A stretch of 64,000 nucleotides of DNA from Sordaria brevicollis (GCA_033439795.1 JAUTDP010000002.1:1426001-1490000); one strand, 5' to 3'; shown: positions 11,790 to 24,500, counted from the first letter of the stretch. Notes: generated by a model from the letters alone, not told the origin. Numbers and translations are program-made.

Positions 11790-14275
11790 GGATCCGGCTC
11801 GATTGAGACCAACACATCAACGAGCGACGAGGACAAAGACAACCACAACAACAATAACAGGCTTCTTAGCCTCGGCCATATTATACGAGGCAGAAGCAAC
11901 CACGGAAGCCTTTCAGCAGGCCAACGTATCGACGGAGTGAAGCACACCCTCGACATTAAGATTCAGCTTATCAACACCCCGGTGGAATGATCAGCACCCA
12001 CTGTGATGACGCCTCATCAATTACCTCTTTAACTTTTTTTCTAGGTCATGATCGTTTTCAATGACCTTGCTAGGTGCATATGGGATACGAAATGGGAAAC
12101 CACAACAAAGGGCAAATGGGAGAAACGAAGCGAAACGCAGTCAAGGAACATACACGCGTGTTACACGGGAACATCGCACACATGTCCAATTATCAGCATT
12201 TCAAGGTGTTGGGAGCCCGGCCATTTTACTACATCACGAAGGTTTTTTTCTGAGACGTTTTCAACCTATCTTTGATTTTCATGTGTTTTTTCTCTTTGTA
12301 CTCTTTCCTCTTGTTCGGCATCAAGCATGTCAGAGATATTGTTCGCACATTATGTTTTGTTTTCTTCCGTTTGATGGCGTTTGGTCCAGGTTTCTTTTAC
12401 GTACCACAAACATGCCACGCGTTTCCTTTTAGTCTTGCCCTTTTCTCAAAGTCAGTGAACTGCAGAAGCAGGGAGAAAGATGGAAGATGAAAAAGAAGAG
12501 CCAGGGAGGATAACCTGACCGTGGGTGTGAGGTTGGCCGTGCATGCCAATTCAACAGGAGAGTAGGTGTTCTGCGCCCTACTCATATCCAGGGTTAAACG
12601 TTTTATCCTTTCGATGCTCTTCGCTTTCGTCGCGTGTTTGCCACGTTCATCATTAATAGAGGGGGCCAGGGGTTCATCTTTAACAAGCGAACTCGTGAGC
12701 GAACTGAGGAAGCAGTATCGGTGGGACATGTAATCAGCGGAAACCCATTTTCTTTTCAACGAACCATGGAGGCAAACTACTGATGGTGGCGGTTCATACC
12801 TAGTAATGATAGCGTCGGTGTGGGAGGGCAAAAGATCGCAGGAGTGTACACGTATCTAGTCCTGACGGTCTACTTTGACTATCGTTAGCAATGATATTAC
12901 CTTAGTTTAAACAAGGCAAAACTCCATTAACATAGCAATGAGTATCGTCTCTCACCTCTTAGTATATGTCGTGCTTGCGGTTGTGGGTTCCCTGGCGATG
13001 TGCATCTGCTAACGGGGGGGAAGAATGAAGACAAAAAACCAGAGCCGGAAGAAACAAGTTTCAAGTCTAAACATGAGCGAATGTCACCATTGAAACATCG
13101 TATAACGAAGCTCGTAAGACAGCCAAGATGTAGGTGTGGCAAGAAAACATATATTAAATTTGTACGATATTACCAAGTTGCGGTATACGCCTGCCAATGT
13201 CCAAGTATGCCTGTACCTATTAAGTCCCCGAACCCGCCGGCTTGTCCTTCGCCCCATGCAGATCAAAGAAAAGTCTTCCTTCCAACGGTTTCAAGAACCC
13301 AGCCCAATGTATAAACACCGAGATATATCTCGAAAACCCTCCCCGAAAACCATAAACCCAAATTCTTAGCCCCGAAGCCACGTGGAAGGACAGAAAGTCC
13401 AAGTGTCCTGAAGGTGATTCGCTAGGAAAGTACGACTGACGTTGTTCTTTGGTAACGCCTGTGACGTTTTTCATCAGTCCGTGGTACAGTAAGGGGGCAT
13501 TGCAGCTCTGTGCCGCCAGGACAAGTTTATGAAACCTTCCAGTCAAGATTGCATATGCGGGAGTGGGAGTAAAAAAAAGAGGTTCCGCCGCAGGAAGATC
13601 CGCCGCGGAAAACAGCCGAGCACGGCAATGATAACGGAAAGAAGGACACGTGAAACAGGGATCGGAGAAGAAACGCGCGGCCGCATCAGCAGGCAGCAGC
13701 ATAAGGTACCGTATCTCTATCGGACTGGAATGCATTACTGGAAGCATCCAGCAGCATAGCAGTCCAGAGATGTTGGCTCGGTGCGATGCAAGACCGAGCC
13801 CACTTTGATACGTCTCGCTTCCGGGTTATCAGGGCTGCATTGCTCCGGAAGTTCTTTTTTTCCCCTCTCCAGAAACTGGGTTGCGTTTTGCAGCGTTTGA
13901 TCTGACTGCCACGAAATGCGTGGGTATGCGAGGGGAATAAATGCGTGCAGAATGTGGAAAGACATCGCAGCCCAGCGTAATTACGAGTCCAGATGTAGTT
14001 TCAGACGCACAAGCACCCAGTTTGGGACAGGACAAAACGCAGAGATATGTGGTTTCATGATAGAGGTATGTAAGGAGCTCTCGTTTCATAATATGTAGGG
14101 AGCATGTGCATGATTTCCGGGTCATGTTTGTGATTTGTCATTCCGTGCTTAATCATGTCTCGACCCATCAGTTCTTATCGAACGAGTGGTACGTCATGAC
14201 CAAGATAGAGAGGCCTATAAAGGAGGGCCCTCCCCCCTCCTTGTCTCTTCCCCCCTTTTTGCTCTTTCCTCTCAC
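11790..14275. other. Convergent intergenic region
   Basis: About 2.5 kb lies between the 3' ends of the F-box/WD gene and the secreted-protein gene. The longest open stretch (13220-13747, minus) has no family features and is not supported. I see no tRNA, 5S gene or repeat. A promoter-like segment sits at the right edge. Confidence 0.5.
14215..14221 (+). promoter_or_regulatory. TATA-like box with CT-rich tract, antisense to the gene at 14276-15988
   Basis: The plus strand reads CCTATAAAGG, followed within 20 bp by a CT-rich tract (14228-14275). That is the usual layout of a fungal core promoter, but it points into the 3' end of the convergent secreted-protein gene. No plus-strand coding gene follows. 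It could start an antisense transcript or be chance. Confidence 0.25.
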
Positions 14276-15988
14276 TCAACCAAGGTTCAAACCGAGACCG
14301 AGGTCGAGGTCTATACCCAGTAGGCTTCCTCCTTTTTGCTGATTCTCTCGCCCATCGTTGCCGCCCTTTTCCTCGTCCGGCTTTTCCTCATCTCTATCAT
14401 CACCGGCTTGGCTCGAGCCTGACCCCGACTCCGACGACGACGAGGCAGCGGAACCTGAATTAGCTGAAGCGGTGTCGTGACCCCCGTTCCAACCACTCCC
14501 CCACCAGCCCGACCCCGAGCCTGAACCCGACCCCGAGCCCCAGCCCCAGCTATGACGCCCCTCTGTCGCCATCGATATCGACAATGAGGAAGAAGCATGG
14601 GCAAGCGAGACCGTTACAGTCGAGGGATCGCCAAATACAGTGACGGTATCAGGTACCGCTATAGGTACCCAGCTCGTGAGGAACGTTTGCTGGGTTGAAG
14701 TGGGATGGTCTGAGGAGCAGGATGAAGTCGAACTCGAACTGATGCTAGGGATTGAGGTGGATGAGTTCGTCGAGCAACGTGTGGTAATGGTTGACCACTG
14801 TCTTTGCCATGTCGTCTGAGGAGGGACGTCTGGAACAACAGTGGTGGAGGTGCTTGAGGTACAAGGGGCTGAAGTCGTCGAAGGGATGGTGGAAGTGGTT
14901 GTGGTGCACGGGGTTGGCTCGTTTGAGCTATGGATGTGGGACGAGGTGGTCGTCCAGGTTGATGATAACGTGGGGGAGGTGGAGGTTGAGCAAGGACTCG
15001 ACACACTTTCACTCGCGCTCTGCACCACAATTGGAGTCGAGACGGTGATACTTGGCTGCCAGTTAGGTCTGGGGTCAGGATGGCTCGGAGGCTGAGGTTG
15101 AGGATGAGGGTTAAAGTGAGGCCATTGAGGCTTGGGCCAAGTACCGCTAGGAGGACCGTGGTGAGCCCATGGATCCGAGGGTCTAACCCATGATGTCGAT
15201 GTCGAAGTCGATGTTGACCTTGAAGTTGAGGTCAAGGTTGACCAAGAAGTTACCTCTGGGGTAGGTATCAAGCGGTTATCACTACCGCCCGATAAGGTAA
15301 CAGTAACCGTAACCAAGTCTGGTTCATCAGAAGCAGCACTGGATCTAATGCTGGGCTTTGGATGAGACAGCCAATCCGAATGCCTCCAACCATCATCCGG
15401 ACGAGGCCAGCCGTTGCCATGAGGGTGATTAGGGACAGGTGCTGATCGAGTGACAGTCACCACGGAAACTGAGACTAGAGGTATTGTCGATGAAGGGGCT
15501 GAAGCTGGACCACCAGCAGCAGCGGGCCGGGTCACAGTAACTGTCTGGATGCGAGGTTCTCTCTCCGGACCCCAGTTGGGCTGCGGTTCTTTTTGAGGTT
15601 GCTGTTGAGGACGGGGTTGAGAATGGGGTTGAGTAACAGTGACTGTCTTAATCTCAGCCGGCTGAGATTCCATCGGTGGTCCGCGCAGCCCAGCTTCAGT
15701 GATAGTAACTGTCACCACTTCCTCTCCCACTTCTGCGTTCAAAGCCGGTGAGGACATAGCCGAAGATGTCACTGTAACTGTCTCTACTGAGGAAGTAGCA
15801 GTAACTGTGACTGTGGAGGTTGCATCTCCGCATGGTGATGGTGATCGCAAGGGTGGAAATGGTCCCGGTGGGTAAAAGTTGGCGTTGTTGCCATTTTGAG
15901 GATGAGGTTGGTGAGGGATAGCTTGGACTTGGTGGAGAGGTAAGGCAGCCCACGCCAGGAGGGCAAGAAGGGGAAGTGAACGGGGCAT
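14276..15988 (-). CDS. Secreted or cell-wall Thr/Ser/Pro-rich protein
   Basis: A single exon encodes 570 residues. The N-terminus is a clean signal peptide (MPRSLPLLALLAWAALPLHQVQA, about 23 residues, listed here as two parts: basic start, then Leu/Ala core). The mature part is dominated by recurring TVTVT/VTVT blocks, each a few tens of residues apart in the first 240 residues. Ser/Thr clusters and His/Pro-rich spacers follow, then a Ser-Gly repeat region with several Trp near 480-500, and an acidic/basic hydrophilic stretch. It ends in an amphipathic GIDLDLGLGLNLG. No catalytic domain and no GPI signal are visible. This composition fits a heavily O-glycosylated extracellular or wall protein. 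No specific family is recognised. Confidence 0.78.
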   Translation of the reverse strand: MPRSLPLLALLAWAALPLHQVQAIPHQPHPQNGNNANFYPPGPFPPLRSPSPCGDATSTVTVTATSSVETVTVTSSAMSSPALNAEVGEEVVTVTITEAGLRGPPMESQPAEIKTVTVTQPHSQPRPQQQPQKEPQPNWGPEREPRIQTVTVTRPAAAGGPASAPSSTIPLVSVSVVTVTRSAPVPNHPHGNGWPRPDDGWRHSDWLSHPKPSIRSSAASDEPDLVTVTVTLSGGSDNRLIPTPEVTSWSTLTSTSRSTSTSTSTSWVRPSDPWAHHGPPSGTWPKPQWPHFNPHPQPQPPSHPDPRPNWQPSITVSTPIVVQSASESVSSPCSTSTSPTLSSTWTTTSSHIHSSNEPTPCTTTTSTIPSTTSAPCTSSTSTTVVPDVPPQTTWQRQWSTITTRCSTNSSTSIPSISSSSTSSCSSDHPTSTQQTFLTSWVPIAVPDTVTVFGDPSTVTVSLAHASSSLSISMATEGRHSWGWGSGSGSGSGSGWWGSGWNGGHDTASANSGSAASSSSESGSGSSQAGDDRDEEKPDEEKGGNDGRENQQKGGSLLGIDLDLGLGLNLG

Positions 15989-17242
15989 TATGATATTAGG
16001 ATTATGGAAGGGGTAAGAGACTCAAGACTCCGGGTGTTGAGTTGGTGATGGGGAATGGGATGGTGAGTGAGGTGAGGGCATGATGGGGTGGACAAGGTGT
16101 GATTTTTATGTTGCTCGACTGCTTGCCATGTTGACTTCTGCCCTTTGGTGTTCTTCTACCTTGTAAGAGAGGCTGGAGCAGGGCATACTGTGGTCAGGGA
16201 GCATTATTGAAGTAATATATCAGAACAGTATCCTATTATGAGTATCAGCAACAGGTTGGAACTACTCGAGCAATGCCCTGGATGTCGAAAAGGGATTCTT
16301 CAACTGCTTGTGATTTCTTAACCCTGAAGTATACATTGAAGACAAGTACTTTGCTAGAGATAAGTATGGAACATGGGAAACTGAGAGTCCTTCAGTATGC
16401 GTCAGTATCACGCAGGGTCATTGAAATGTAGCCCTGGGTAATAAGAAGGGAGTTTTCAACCGTTCAATATTTCTTCAACTTGAAGTAACTGGCACTAAAG
16501 AAGACACTTGTTCCAGGAGATCCTTCTGCAGACAAAGGTCCCTTAACACGTACATGATCTTGACTATTGACTTCTCCTCTCCAAGGGTCGAGAACTCGTC
16601 GATCGTAAAAGGCGACTTCCTCGACGCTGTCTCCGAGTGTCTCTCATGACTCCAAGCGAATCTTCCTTCGAAGTTGTCTCAGTAGTCGTCGTCAAATCCC
16701 CCCTGTCAGCAGAAACCCCACAAGGGAAGCACCGGGGAAGTCCCCACAGGACAGCGTCAGCAAGTGACATTTGACGTGCGTGGGCGTCCCTTGCAGGGCT
16801 GAGATTGGACCGACAGGGCGTGACAAGCCGCTTTACCGCTGTGGGACAGGGCAATTGGGGGGGTGCGCAGACGGCCCGATGGTGCTAGCTGTCCCGTCGG
16901 GTTCGGGTCGAGTCCCGTCCATCCATCCAACTTTCCCGGTTTCCATTTCCATTTCCATCTCAGCACAGCCAATTCCGGCAACGTCGCCTTGTCACCAACC
17001 TTCGCCGTAGCCGTAGAGGTACACGATACTCGCTCGACACGACGCCGAGGACACCACACCAATTTACACGACTTCGACGCTGGCTGGCTTCGCTCCAACT
17101 CCAACAACAATAACTCCAGTATCGTCGCAGCCACACTACCGACCGAACTTCCCTCGACAACAACGGTCACAATCCGATGCTATACACTCTCTTCAAGTCG
17201 ATTCGCAGGCGGTGACTACTTTTAGTCGCAAACCCCATCAAC
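15989..17242. other. Divergent intergenic region
   Basis: This is the shared upstream region of the secreted-protein gene (leftward) and the PAP2 phosphatase gene (rightward). It contains the diverged duplication at 16238-16521. From about 16900 it is C-rich, with repeated TTTCCATTTCC, and probably serves as leader of the phosphatase gene. Confidence 0.5.
16238..16521 (+). repeat. Diverged tandem duplication, about 120 bp per copy
   Basis: Copy 1 (about 16238-16352) and copy 2 (about 16397-16521) share ordered blocks: AGTATCA..CAGG, GCCCTGG, AAGGGA, TTTTCAAC/TTCTTCAAC, ATTTCTT, TGAAGTA and GAAGACA. The order and spacing are kept, with substitutions and small indels between them. This is an old local duplication rather than a known element. 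Confidence 0.45.
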
Positions 17243-18590
17243 ATGGCGCCTTTTAGTACTTCTTCCAACAATCACAGAACGAGGGCTGGTTCTCTTGGGT
17301 CAATGTCAATCGAGTCGAAACACGGCGGGTTGATTGGGTCCGTTTCTAGGTGGTGGTCGGTACGTCTCTCTTGCCTTTCCTGTGGTGATAGCTTCCTTCA
17401 CTTGTGCGATACGGTTTGCGTTGGAACCAGATTTGGAGAGTAAAAAGAGAAAAGGGCAATTGCTAACAATTGGGGGACAATAGAGATCATACACCTCCGA
17501 CTGGGTCGCCTTCTCCCTCCTGCTCACAGGATACATCATTCTCGTGGCCTTCGTCGAGCCATTCCATCGGTTATTTACTATCAACGACATAAGGATTTCG
17601 TTCCCGCATGCCGAGGTTGAGAGGGTTCCTGTTTGTATGTTGTCTCATCCTTCTTCCCTTCCTTCTCCCAACCTTCCTCCCCCTTCGACCTTTCCCTTGA
17701 GCTTCTGCCCTCCCCCTCGTCCTTCTTTCTCCCTTCCCAACCACCAACCCCCCTCCCTCCGTTATCAGTACCATACTAACCTCTCTTACCATCCAGCCCA
17801 CCTATTCGGTTACGCCCTCTTCCTCCCCCTCGCCCTTTTAGTCACATCAAACTACCTCCTCTGTTCCACCCGCCACATCCACCACCTCACCCTCCTCGGC
17901 TTCCTAACCTCTATCATCTTGACGACATTCCTAACAGACCTAATAAAAAACATGGTCGGCCGTCCCCGACCGGACCTCCTCGCGCGCTGTCTCCCCGACC
18001 CATCCACGCCCCCCAACAAGTTAGTCGGCGTTGAAGTCTGCACACAAACCGATCACCACACTCTCCACGACGGGTGGCGCTCGTTTCCCAGCGGACACAG
18101 CTCTTTTGCCTTCGCGGGACTGGGTTACCTAGCGTTATTCTGGTGTGGCCAGTTCCGTGTTTTTGCTTCTAGCTCTGGGATAGCAGAGGACGTGGAGAAA
18201 CTTTTTGTTAGAAGGGATTTGTTCAAAGCTTTGCTTTGTTTGAGCCCACTGTTGGGAGCGTTGATGATTGCCATCAGTCGGTGCATGGATTATCGACATG
18301 ATGTGGAGGACGTGTGCGTGGGGAGCGTGATGGGGTGGGTGATTACTTACTGGAGTTATAGGCGGTATTGGCCTAGGTTGAGCAGTGGGAGGTGTGAGGA
18401 GCCTTACTCGGGGATGAATGGGGAGCGGGAACAGGGGGATATGGGTGGGATGAATGGGAATGGGAGGAGGTATTCGAGGGTGAGAGATGAGGAGGAAGGT
18501 GGAGGAGGGGGTGGTGGTGCGAGAAATGTAGGGAGTCCCTTTGTTTCGCCTCCTGATGTGGAGTTGGGGGCTTTGGAGAGCCCACGATGA
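17243..18590 (+). CDS. PAP2-family membrane lipid phosphatase (Dpp1/Lpp1-like)
   Basis: Three exons, 17243-17359, 17484-17634 and 17797-18590, give 353 residues. The second intron has a perfect TACTAAC branch site. Phosphatidate phosphatase motifs are all present in order: KNMVGRPRPD (near residue 140), PSGHSS (near 187), and SRCMDYRHDVEDV with the catalytic His (near 250-258). Hydrophobic segments alternate as in six-pass lipid phosphate phosphatases (DWVAFSLLLTGYIILVAF, LFGYALFLPLALLV, LLGFLTSIILTTFL). The tail is hydrophilic, Gly/Arg/Met-rich and probably cytosolic. Family reaction: dephosphorylation of phosphatidate, lysophosphatidate or diacylglycerol pyrophosphate at a membrane. The exact substrate cannot be told from sequence. 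Confidence 0.92.
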
Positions 18591-18931
18591 TTTTTGGGAA
18601 AAGTTTAGTGCTAATTCGGTTGTTTTTTTGATAGATGCTTTGATTTGATACTATTAGGTATCAGCTTTTATCTGCGCCACTGTCGTGCGTGTAACATTTT
18701 TAACTTGTACTTCTTGAGGTAAGGTAACCATCGTTGGATTTTTGGATACTTCTGGTTCTTTATGAGCTAGCAGAGCATGGGATAGATAGAGAGCACAGCT
18801 GGAGTTTTGGACCAACATTGCATCTTGGCGTATCATGGTCATTCCTTTTATTAGTACAGAAAGCGCTGTCTAGACTAAACGCAGGCCGGCTTTCCACTAT
18901 GTTCCAGTATGTAGAACTATGTTCATTCACT
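18591..18931. other. Convergent spacer
   Basis: This is the 3' flank shared by the phosphatase and proteasome genes; I see nothing else. Confidence 0.6.
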
Positions 18932-19951
18932 TTACTTGTCCTCCGTGTTGTCGTCCTTTGCCAGGTCATGCTCCTTCAATAACGCCGTGATCTCGTCCGC
19001 GCTCCATAGCCTGTGGTAAATCTTGCCGTCCTTGGTCTGGCCAACCGTCGCAAACTCGACTGTAACAGTGTTAGCTTATGCGCTCCTCCTCATCCTCCAT
19101 TTTGTTTCAGACACTCACTCTTTTCGGGGCTCAGCTTTGTCGAATCCATGGTCTTGCTCAACACCTTGACGGCCATGGCGCACGCCTCCTTGAGGGTGCA
19201 GTCCTCCTTGTAATCCTGCTTCAGCAAGCTCTGGGCGCTCGCATTGTTGGCGCCCGCGCTAGTGGCCTTCCAGCCGCCGTAGTTGCCCGAGGGGTTGCTG
19301 AGGTAGAGCTGGAACTGGCGCTGGGGGTCCCAGCCGGCGTAGATGAAGGAAACACCGAAAGGACGGAGACCACCGTGTTGTGTGTAGCCTTGCTTGAGAT
19401 CGCAGAGACGGCGCACTAGCTGCTCGCAAGGGATGTCCTCGTTGTACGTCAAAAGGTACCGTTGGGCGGCTTGTCGGGCGTAGTTGATGAGGATGTTGGC
19501 GTCGGCCGTCATGCCGGCGACGGCGCAGATCATGTTACTAGCAGAGGAACGAGAGTTAGATCATCGCATGGACAATGATAGGTGATGAATGCGCCTACTC
19601 ATTGAGAATGTAGAGCTTCTCGGCCGATGTGTCTTGCTCGAGGAGCTTGGAGGTGACCTTGCGCTCAGCAGCTAGGACGATGCCATCCTTGGCGAGGATA
19701 CCGATGGCGGTACCGGCATGGGAAATAGCTTCCAGAGCATATTCGACCTGGTACAGACGACCTTCGGGGGAGAAGATGGTTGTCTGTGAGGATGGCGTGG
19801 TGTTAGTGTTGTGTGCGAACCCCAAGCTTCAACAAAGCTGCCATCATCATCACCACCACCACTGCTACCCCCCATCCCTTCCAGGTAACCAGGCGGCGGC
19901 GGGCTGACGGGGTCACTGCCCACTTACTCGGGAATCGTATCTTCTCGACAT
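18932..19951 (-). CDS. 20S proteasome subunit alpha-3 (PSMA4/Pre9 type)
   Basis: Four exons (19951-19928, 19783-19599, 19537-19119, 19059-18932) give 251 residues with consistent phases. The start MSRRYDSR and the proteasome alpha signature [20 protein letters not shown] are split by the first intron. The body follows PSMA4 closely: [81 protein letters not shown] and [15 protein letters not shown]. The subunit sits in the outer alpha ring, where alpha-3 N-termini help gate the channel. It is a core cell-wide degradation component. Assignment to alpha-3 rather than another alpha subunit rests on the [17 protein letters not shown] start and the GNYGGWKA block. Confidence 0.95.
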
Positions 19952-21527
19952 GGTTTAATTCGATATGGCAATTATAGTGGGGGGAAATGAAGGGTGGTTT
20001 GTCTGGTTCTTGGTCTGTCGTCTATGCAAGCGCCAAGTGCTTGTCGTCCTTTGCTGTGGTGGTGATGTTGTTTTGGTTTGGTTTGTATTCGTCAACAAAC
20101 TGGAAGCTGGAGGAGTGGAAGGCGGGCGGAAGGCTGATGCTGAGGTGCAGCAGTAGCAGTGGACTTTCAGTGCTGTCAGGTCGCCCTGGTTGGAGCTCCA
20201 GGCAAGCAAGCATCCAACGCGTCAGGTACCTCCTTGGGTGAGGACGGGGAAGGTCCAGATTGCCCGCCCGCCAGCTGCCAGCTTGCCTGCCGGATAGGAC
20301 TCTGCCTCTGACGTCTTATCAAAGGTAGACGCTAGTCCAGTTTGGGAGGTGCCATGGTGCGCCTAGCACGAGAGCTCCCTTGTCGTTGCCTTTCAGATGC
20401 TCGGTTGCTCAGAGCCTCAGCGCCCGAAACCACCCCGCTTTCCCGCTCCAGCAGGGTTCCATGGGAGTGTCTTGATGTTAAAACCCCCCATACGAATTGT
20501 ATTGACGACTCTAACAATCTGCTAAGCAATCGCCTGGGGATATCGGTGCATGATCCGGCCGTTGCCTCCACCTCAGCAAACTCCTCCTTCCAACCTCCAC
20601 AATTCCGTCACTCAGTCGCGACACGGCTTCTTCTTCTCTCTCTTCAGCAACTTCTTCCTGTTAAGAGAGCATCCGACATTCCGACTTCCACCACCACCAC
20701 TTTGGATTGTGTCTTGTCACCCAACTCCATTTATGCCTTGCTGTCCATAAATTACACGACAAGCCATCTATCTCAGTTGCCGACGCGTCCCTCAACTCAT
20801 CGATCCCCCGTCACGCGAGGTCCCCGACGATCCCTCCTCCCACCTCCGCATTTACTACACTTCACTTGTCGACCTTATAACGGCCCGCGTGGAGCTTGGA
20901 CCTTTGACCTCAACTCGACTGCGACCAACATCACAACCAACAGAGTCGCCGTCGACTGTTGTCCACTTATAGCTTTCATCTGTTCCGACCTTCCATCCAT
21001 CCACCATTTCGCAATCCGACTGTGTCGCTTGAGCCGTCGTTCCGATTGTTACTTCTCGGATCCATTTGCCACAAGAAACAACAACAACAACAACACGGCC
21101 AGCAACAACAGCAGGCATCAACACAACACTTTGCCTTTGCGCAAACCACAGGAGGGTCATAATTGAGGAATTTGCTAGGTCTAGCTGCAAGATTCTAGCT
21201 TGCCAGCGACACGACACATAGCTTCAGGATTATCTTCTTCGTTCTTTGTTGAGACAGCTCTTCTCTGAGCACAGTCACCCTGTCGCCATCCATCATTGCT
21301 AGTGTTTACTTTTCGCACGCGCGTAAAATATTTTTCTCCATCTAATGCCCGCATGAGCATCCGCTATCCACGCATGTCTTGAGAGCCCACCTGCAGTAGA
21401 CCGCACGTCAGGCAAGAAGTGGAAGCTCTCCAATTGTATCCCGAAAAAGGCTGGAAGTTACCGCTGTCCATAGCCGTACATACCTCCAAAAGTTATCCCG
21501 GCTTGGCTATTGTCGAGAACCGCCATC
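19952..21527. other. Divergent intergenic region with long leader
   Basis: This is the promoter region between the alpha-3 proteasome gene and the Bye1-like gene. A 274-codon open stretch on the plus strand (20342-21166) is low-complexity (Ser/Thr/Pro/Leu with Asn runs), has no family features, and is more likely leader sequence. Nothing else is supported. Confidence 0.5.
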
Positions 21528-24500
21528 ATGTCTGGTAAGCACCGCAGTCACCATGTTACGATCCCGTCTCGCGATAGCTTCATCCAAGCTTGCGCCAGCG
21601 CCAACCTCCATCACCTAGTGCCAGTACCCACCGAGACAACCTGGTGATCAAAAGCTAACCATTATGTACGATGCCAGAACCCGAGCCGCGCCGATCCGTC
21701 AGAGCCACAAAGGGCCAGCACAAGGCTCTGGAACAACTCGACCAAATCGACATCCCCAAGAAGCGCGGAAAGAAAGCTGCCAAGAAGGCCGTCCCCGAAC
21801 CAGAAGAGCCCGAAGAAGAGATTATTCGTTGCGTCTGCGGCGCCACCGAACAAGATGAGGATTCCGGCGAACCTTGGATTGCCTGCGACATGTGTGGCGC
21901 CTGGCAGCACAACATTTGCATGGGTATGAGCCAGTATAGCGAAGATTTACCTAAGGAGTATTTTTGCGAGCTGTGCAAGCCCGAAAACCATCAGGAGCTG
22001 CTCAATGGCATGAAGAACGGCGAGAGGCCTTGGGAGGCCAGGCGCAAAGCCTTCGAGGAGGAAAAGGCCGAGAAGCGGAGGAGAAGCAACAAGAAGAAGT
22101 CCAAGAGGGTTAGCGACCACAAGGAGGACACTTCTCACGCCGCCCAGAAGCCAAAGCCATCTCCGGTACCAGAGCCCAAGAAGGATGCCAAGAGTGCTGC
22201 TGGACAAAAGCGCAAGACGACAGAACCTGCGCCAGAGAAGGAGCCCAAGGTAGGTCACGGTCCTGATTCTTCTTCTCGTGGAACACCAACTAACCCTTTC
22301 TATAGCAAAAAGTCCGAAAGGTCACCGAGACTCAGTCCCCATCTCTCCCATCATACAAGGCCCCAGATGACATTGCACGCAAGATCAGTGAGCTGCCAGA
22401 GCTTAGGCAAGGTGCTGCTAAGCTCCTTTCTAAGAATTTGGTGCTTTCTCTTGGAGCTGCTGAGAAGAAGGGCGTCTCGATTCCCTCTGAAGGCATCCCA
22501 GCGACCGCCGAGCGTTTCGCTATTCAGATTGAGCGCGCTGTCCACGATTCGCACGCGTCGAATGCCTATAGCGGTCAGATGCGCTCATTAAGCTTCAACA
22601 TCAAGACCAACCCAGAGCTTACTACCGGTCTCCTAAGCGGCACCCTTACCCCTACGATGCTGGCTTCCATGACAACAGAGGAGCTGGCAACCAAGGAGAT
22701 GCAGAAAGAAACCGCCGAGATGAAGGCCAGGGCAGAGAAGCAGTCCATCATGATCACCGAGGATGTTCCCAGGATACGAAAGACCCATAAGGGTGAGGAG
22801 GTCATTGGGGACGAGAGTTTCAACCTCTCCACAGATGTTTCCTCTGCCCCTGTGCGTAGGCCACCCCGGGACACAGCTGATGCTTCAAAGAAACACGTTA
22901 AGGACGAGGGACCGGAGAAGGCTGCGCAAGGGACGGCTTCGAAGCGATCTTCGAGGGACCTGACCGTGGAAACTCAGAAATCGCCTAGCGCAGGGAACTT
23001 TGATATCAACAAGGTCTTCTCCAGTGTCAAGTCGCCTACCCAGTCTCACAACAGACGTCCATCTGCCATGTCTACTTCAACAGGGCCTGGGGTTGATCCT
23101 GATGTGGATCGTCTTTTGGAAGATGGCACGCAGTCTCCGCCTTATTCACCCAAGGAAGAGATCCTTGATCCCGATGTGGTGTGGAAGGGCAACCTGGTAA
23201 TGAATACCATTGCAGACTTCCAAGTGACTGCCAAACATATCGGTGGTGCTAAGCTCAAGGAATCCATCGGCTTGGAATGGGACAAGCTGATACCCAAGAC
23301 GCTTACTGTTTGCGGACGCATCGACGAACAGCAAGCCATTGTCTACCTCTGCAGTCTGCGGTACAGTCTCCCCACCGATGTGGTGGTGGTAAACCTACAG
23401 CCGACATCGGCAGCCTCCAAGCCCCAGTTTCAGCGCCTGGTTGACTACTTTGTGTCTAAGAAGCGTTATGGTGTCATCGGAGACAGAGGGGTAGCGAACG
23501 TCCGCGACACCTACCTCGTTCCCGTCCTTCCTGGTACAGGACAACACCCTGAGTTTATGCTCAACATGGCCGACAATAACATCCCCGAGACGAGGACAGA
23601 GCCCATGTTGCTCGGAGTATTCGTTTACAGGAACGATCCCGATACTATTATGAAGCTGCATGGGTCTAATGACTATAACCAAGTAGTGGCGAACCAGTCC
23701 ACCAAGGTCCATACCAGCTTTGCCAGTACACCAGCGCCATCATCTCCAGCGCTTGCTAGCCTGCCTCCAGGCCACCGCTCTTCGCTGTCCCAACCTGCCT
23801 TCTCGCCAACATCGCCCCAGGGCACGTTCCCCAACTACCCTACTCCCAGGCACAGCAGCACCCCTTCACAACTTCCACAGCAGCAACAGCAACAGCAGCA
23901 GCAGCAGCCTCAGCCAACACCACCGGCCCATCATCAAGTGAGTCAGATGCAGCATCCTGTTATGGATCAGGTGCAGAAGCAGGGTGAGGCCATTGCCAGG
24001 GAAGTGCTAGGTCATCTCATCACTAGTCCGACGGTCGCCTTCCTATTGCCTCAGGCTCATAAGATGTCCCGCAAGGAATGGGAGGTGATCAAGAAGATCT
24101 ACGAACGGGATCCCAAGGCTCGCGATGACCTCCCTTACCTCAGTAATGTTTTGGAGAGGGAGAGTACCAACGCGCAGGCCAAGGCCGCTCAGGCTCAGCA
24201 GCAGTCTCAGCAGCATCCCGTTCATCAACAGCATCAGCAGCAGATGCATCATCAACCTCATCACCAACAACACCAGCCGCAACACCAGGTTCAGCATCAG
24301 CAGCAACATTTGCCGCAGCACCCCCCTCAACATCATCCCCAACAACAGGCTCATCATCAGCCTCAGCCCCAGCATCATCAGCAACACCAGGCTCATCCAC
24401 CACAACACCATCAGCCGCAGCATCAACCACCGCAGCAGGCACATCACCAACCTCCTCCTCCTCCTCCGCAGCACCAACCTCAGCATGTCCAGCATGTGCA

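Noticed and set aside
13220..13747. 175-codon minus-strand frame
   Set aside because: No recognisable domain, no supporting promoter or intron pattern, and a shorter frame overlaps it on the other strand.
20342..21166. 274-codon open stretch on the plus strand
   Set aside because: Low-complexity Ser/Thr/Leu/Asn content, no domain, and it sits in the promoter/leader of the Bye1-like gene.
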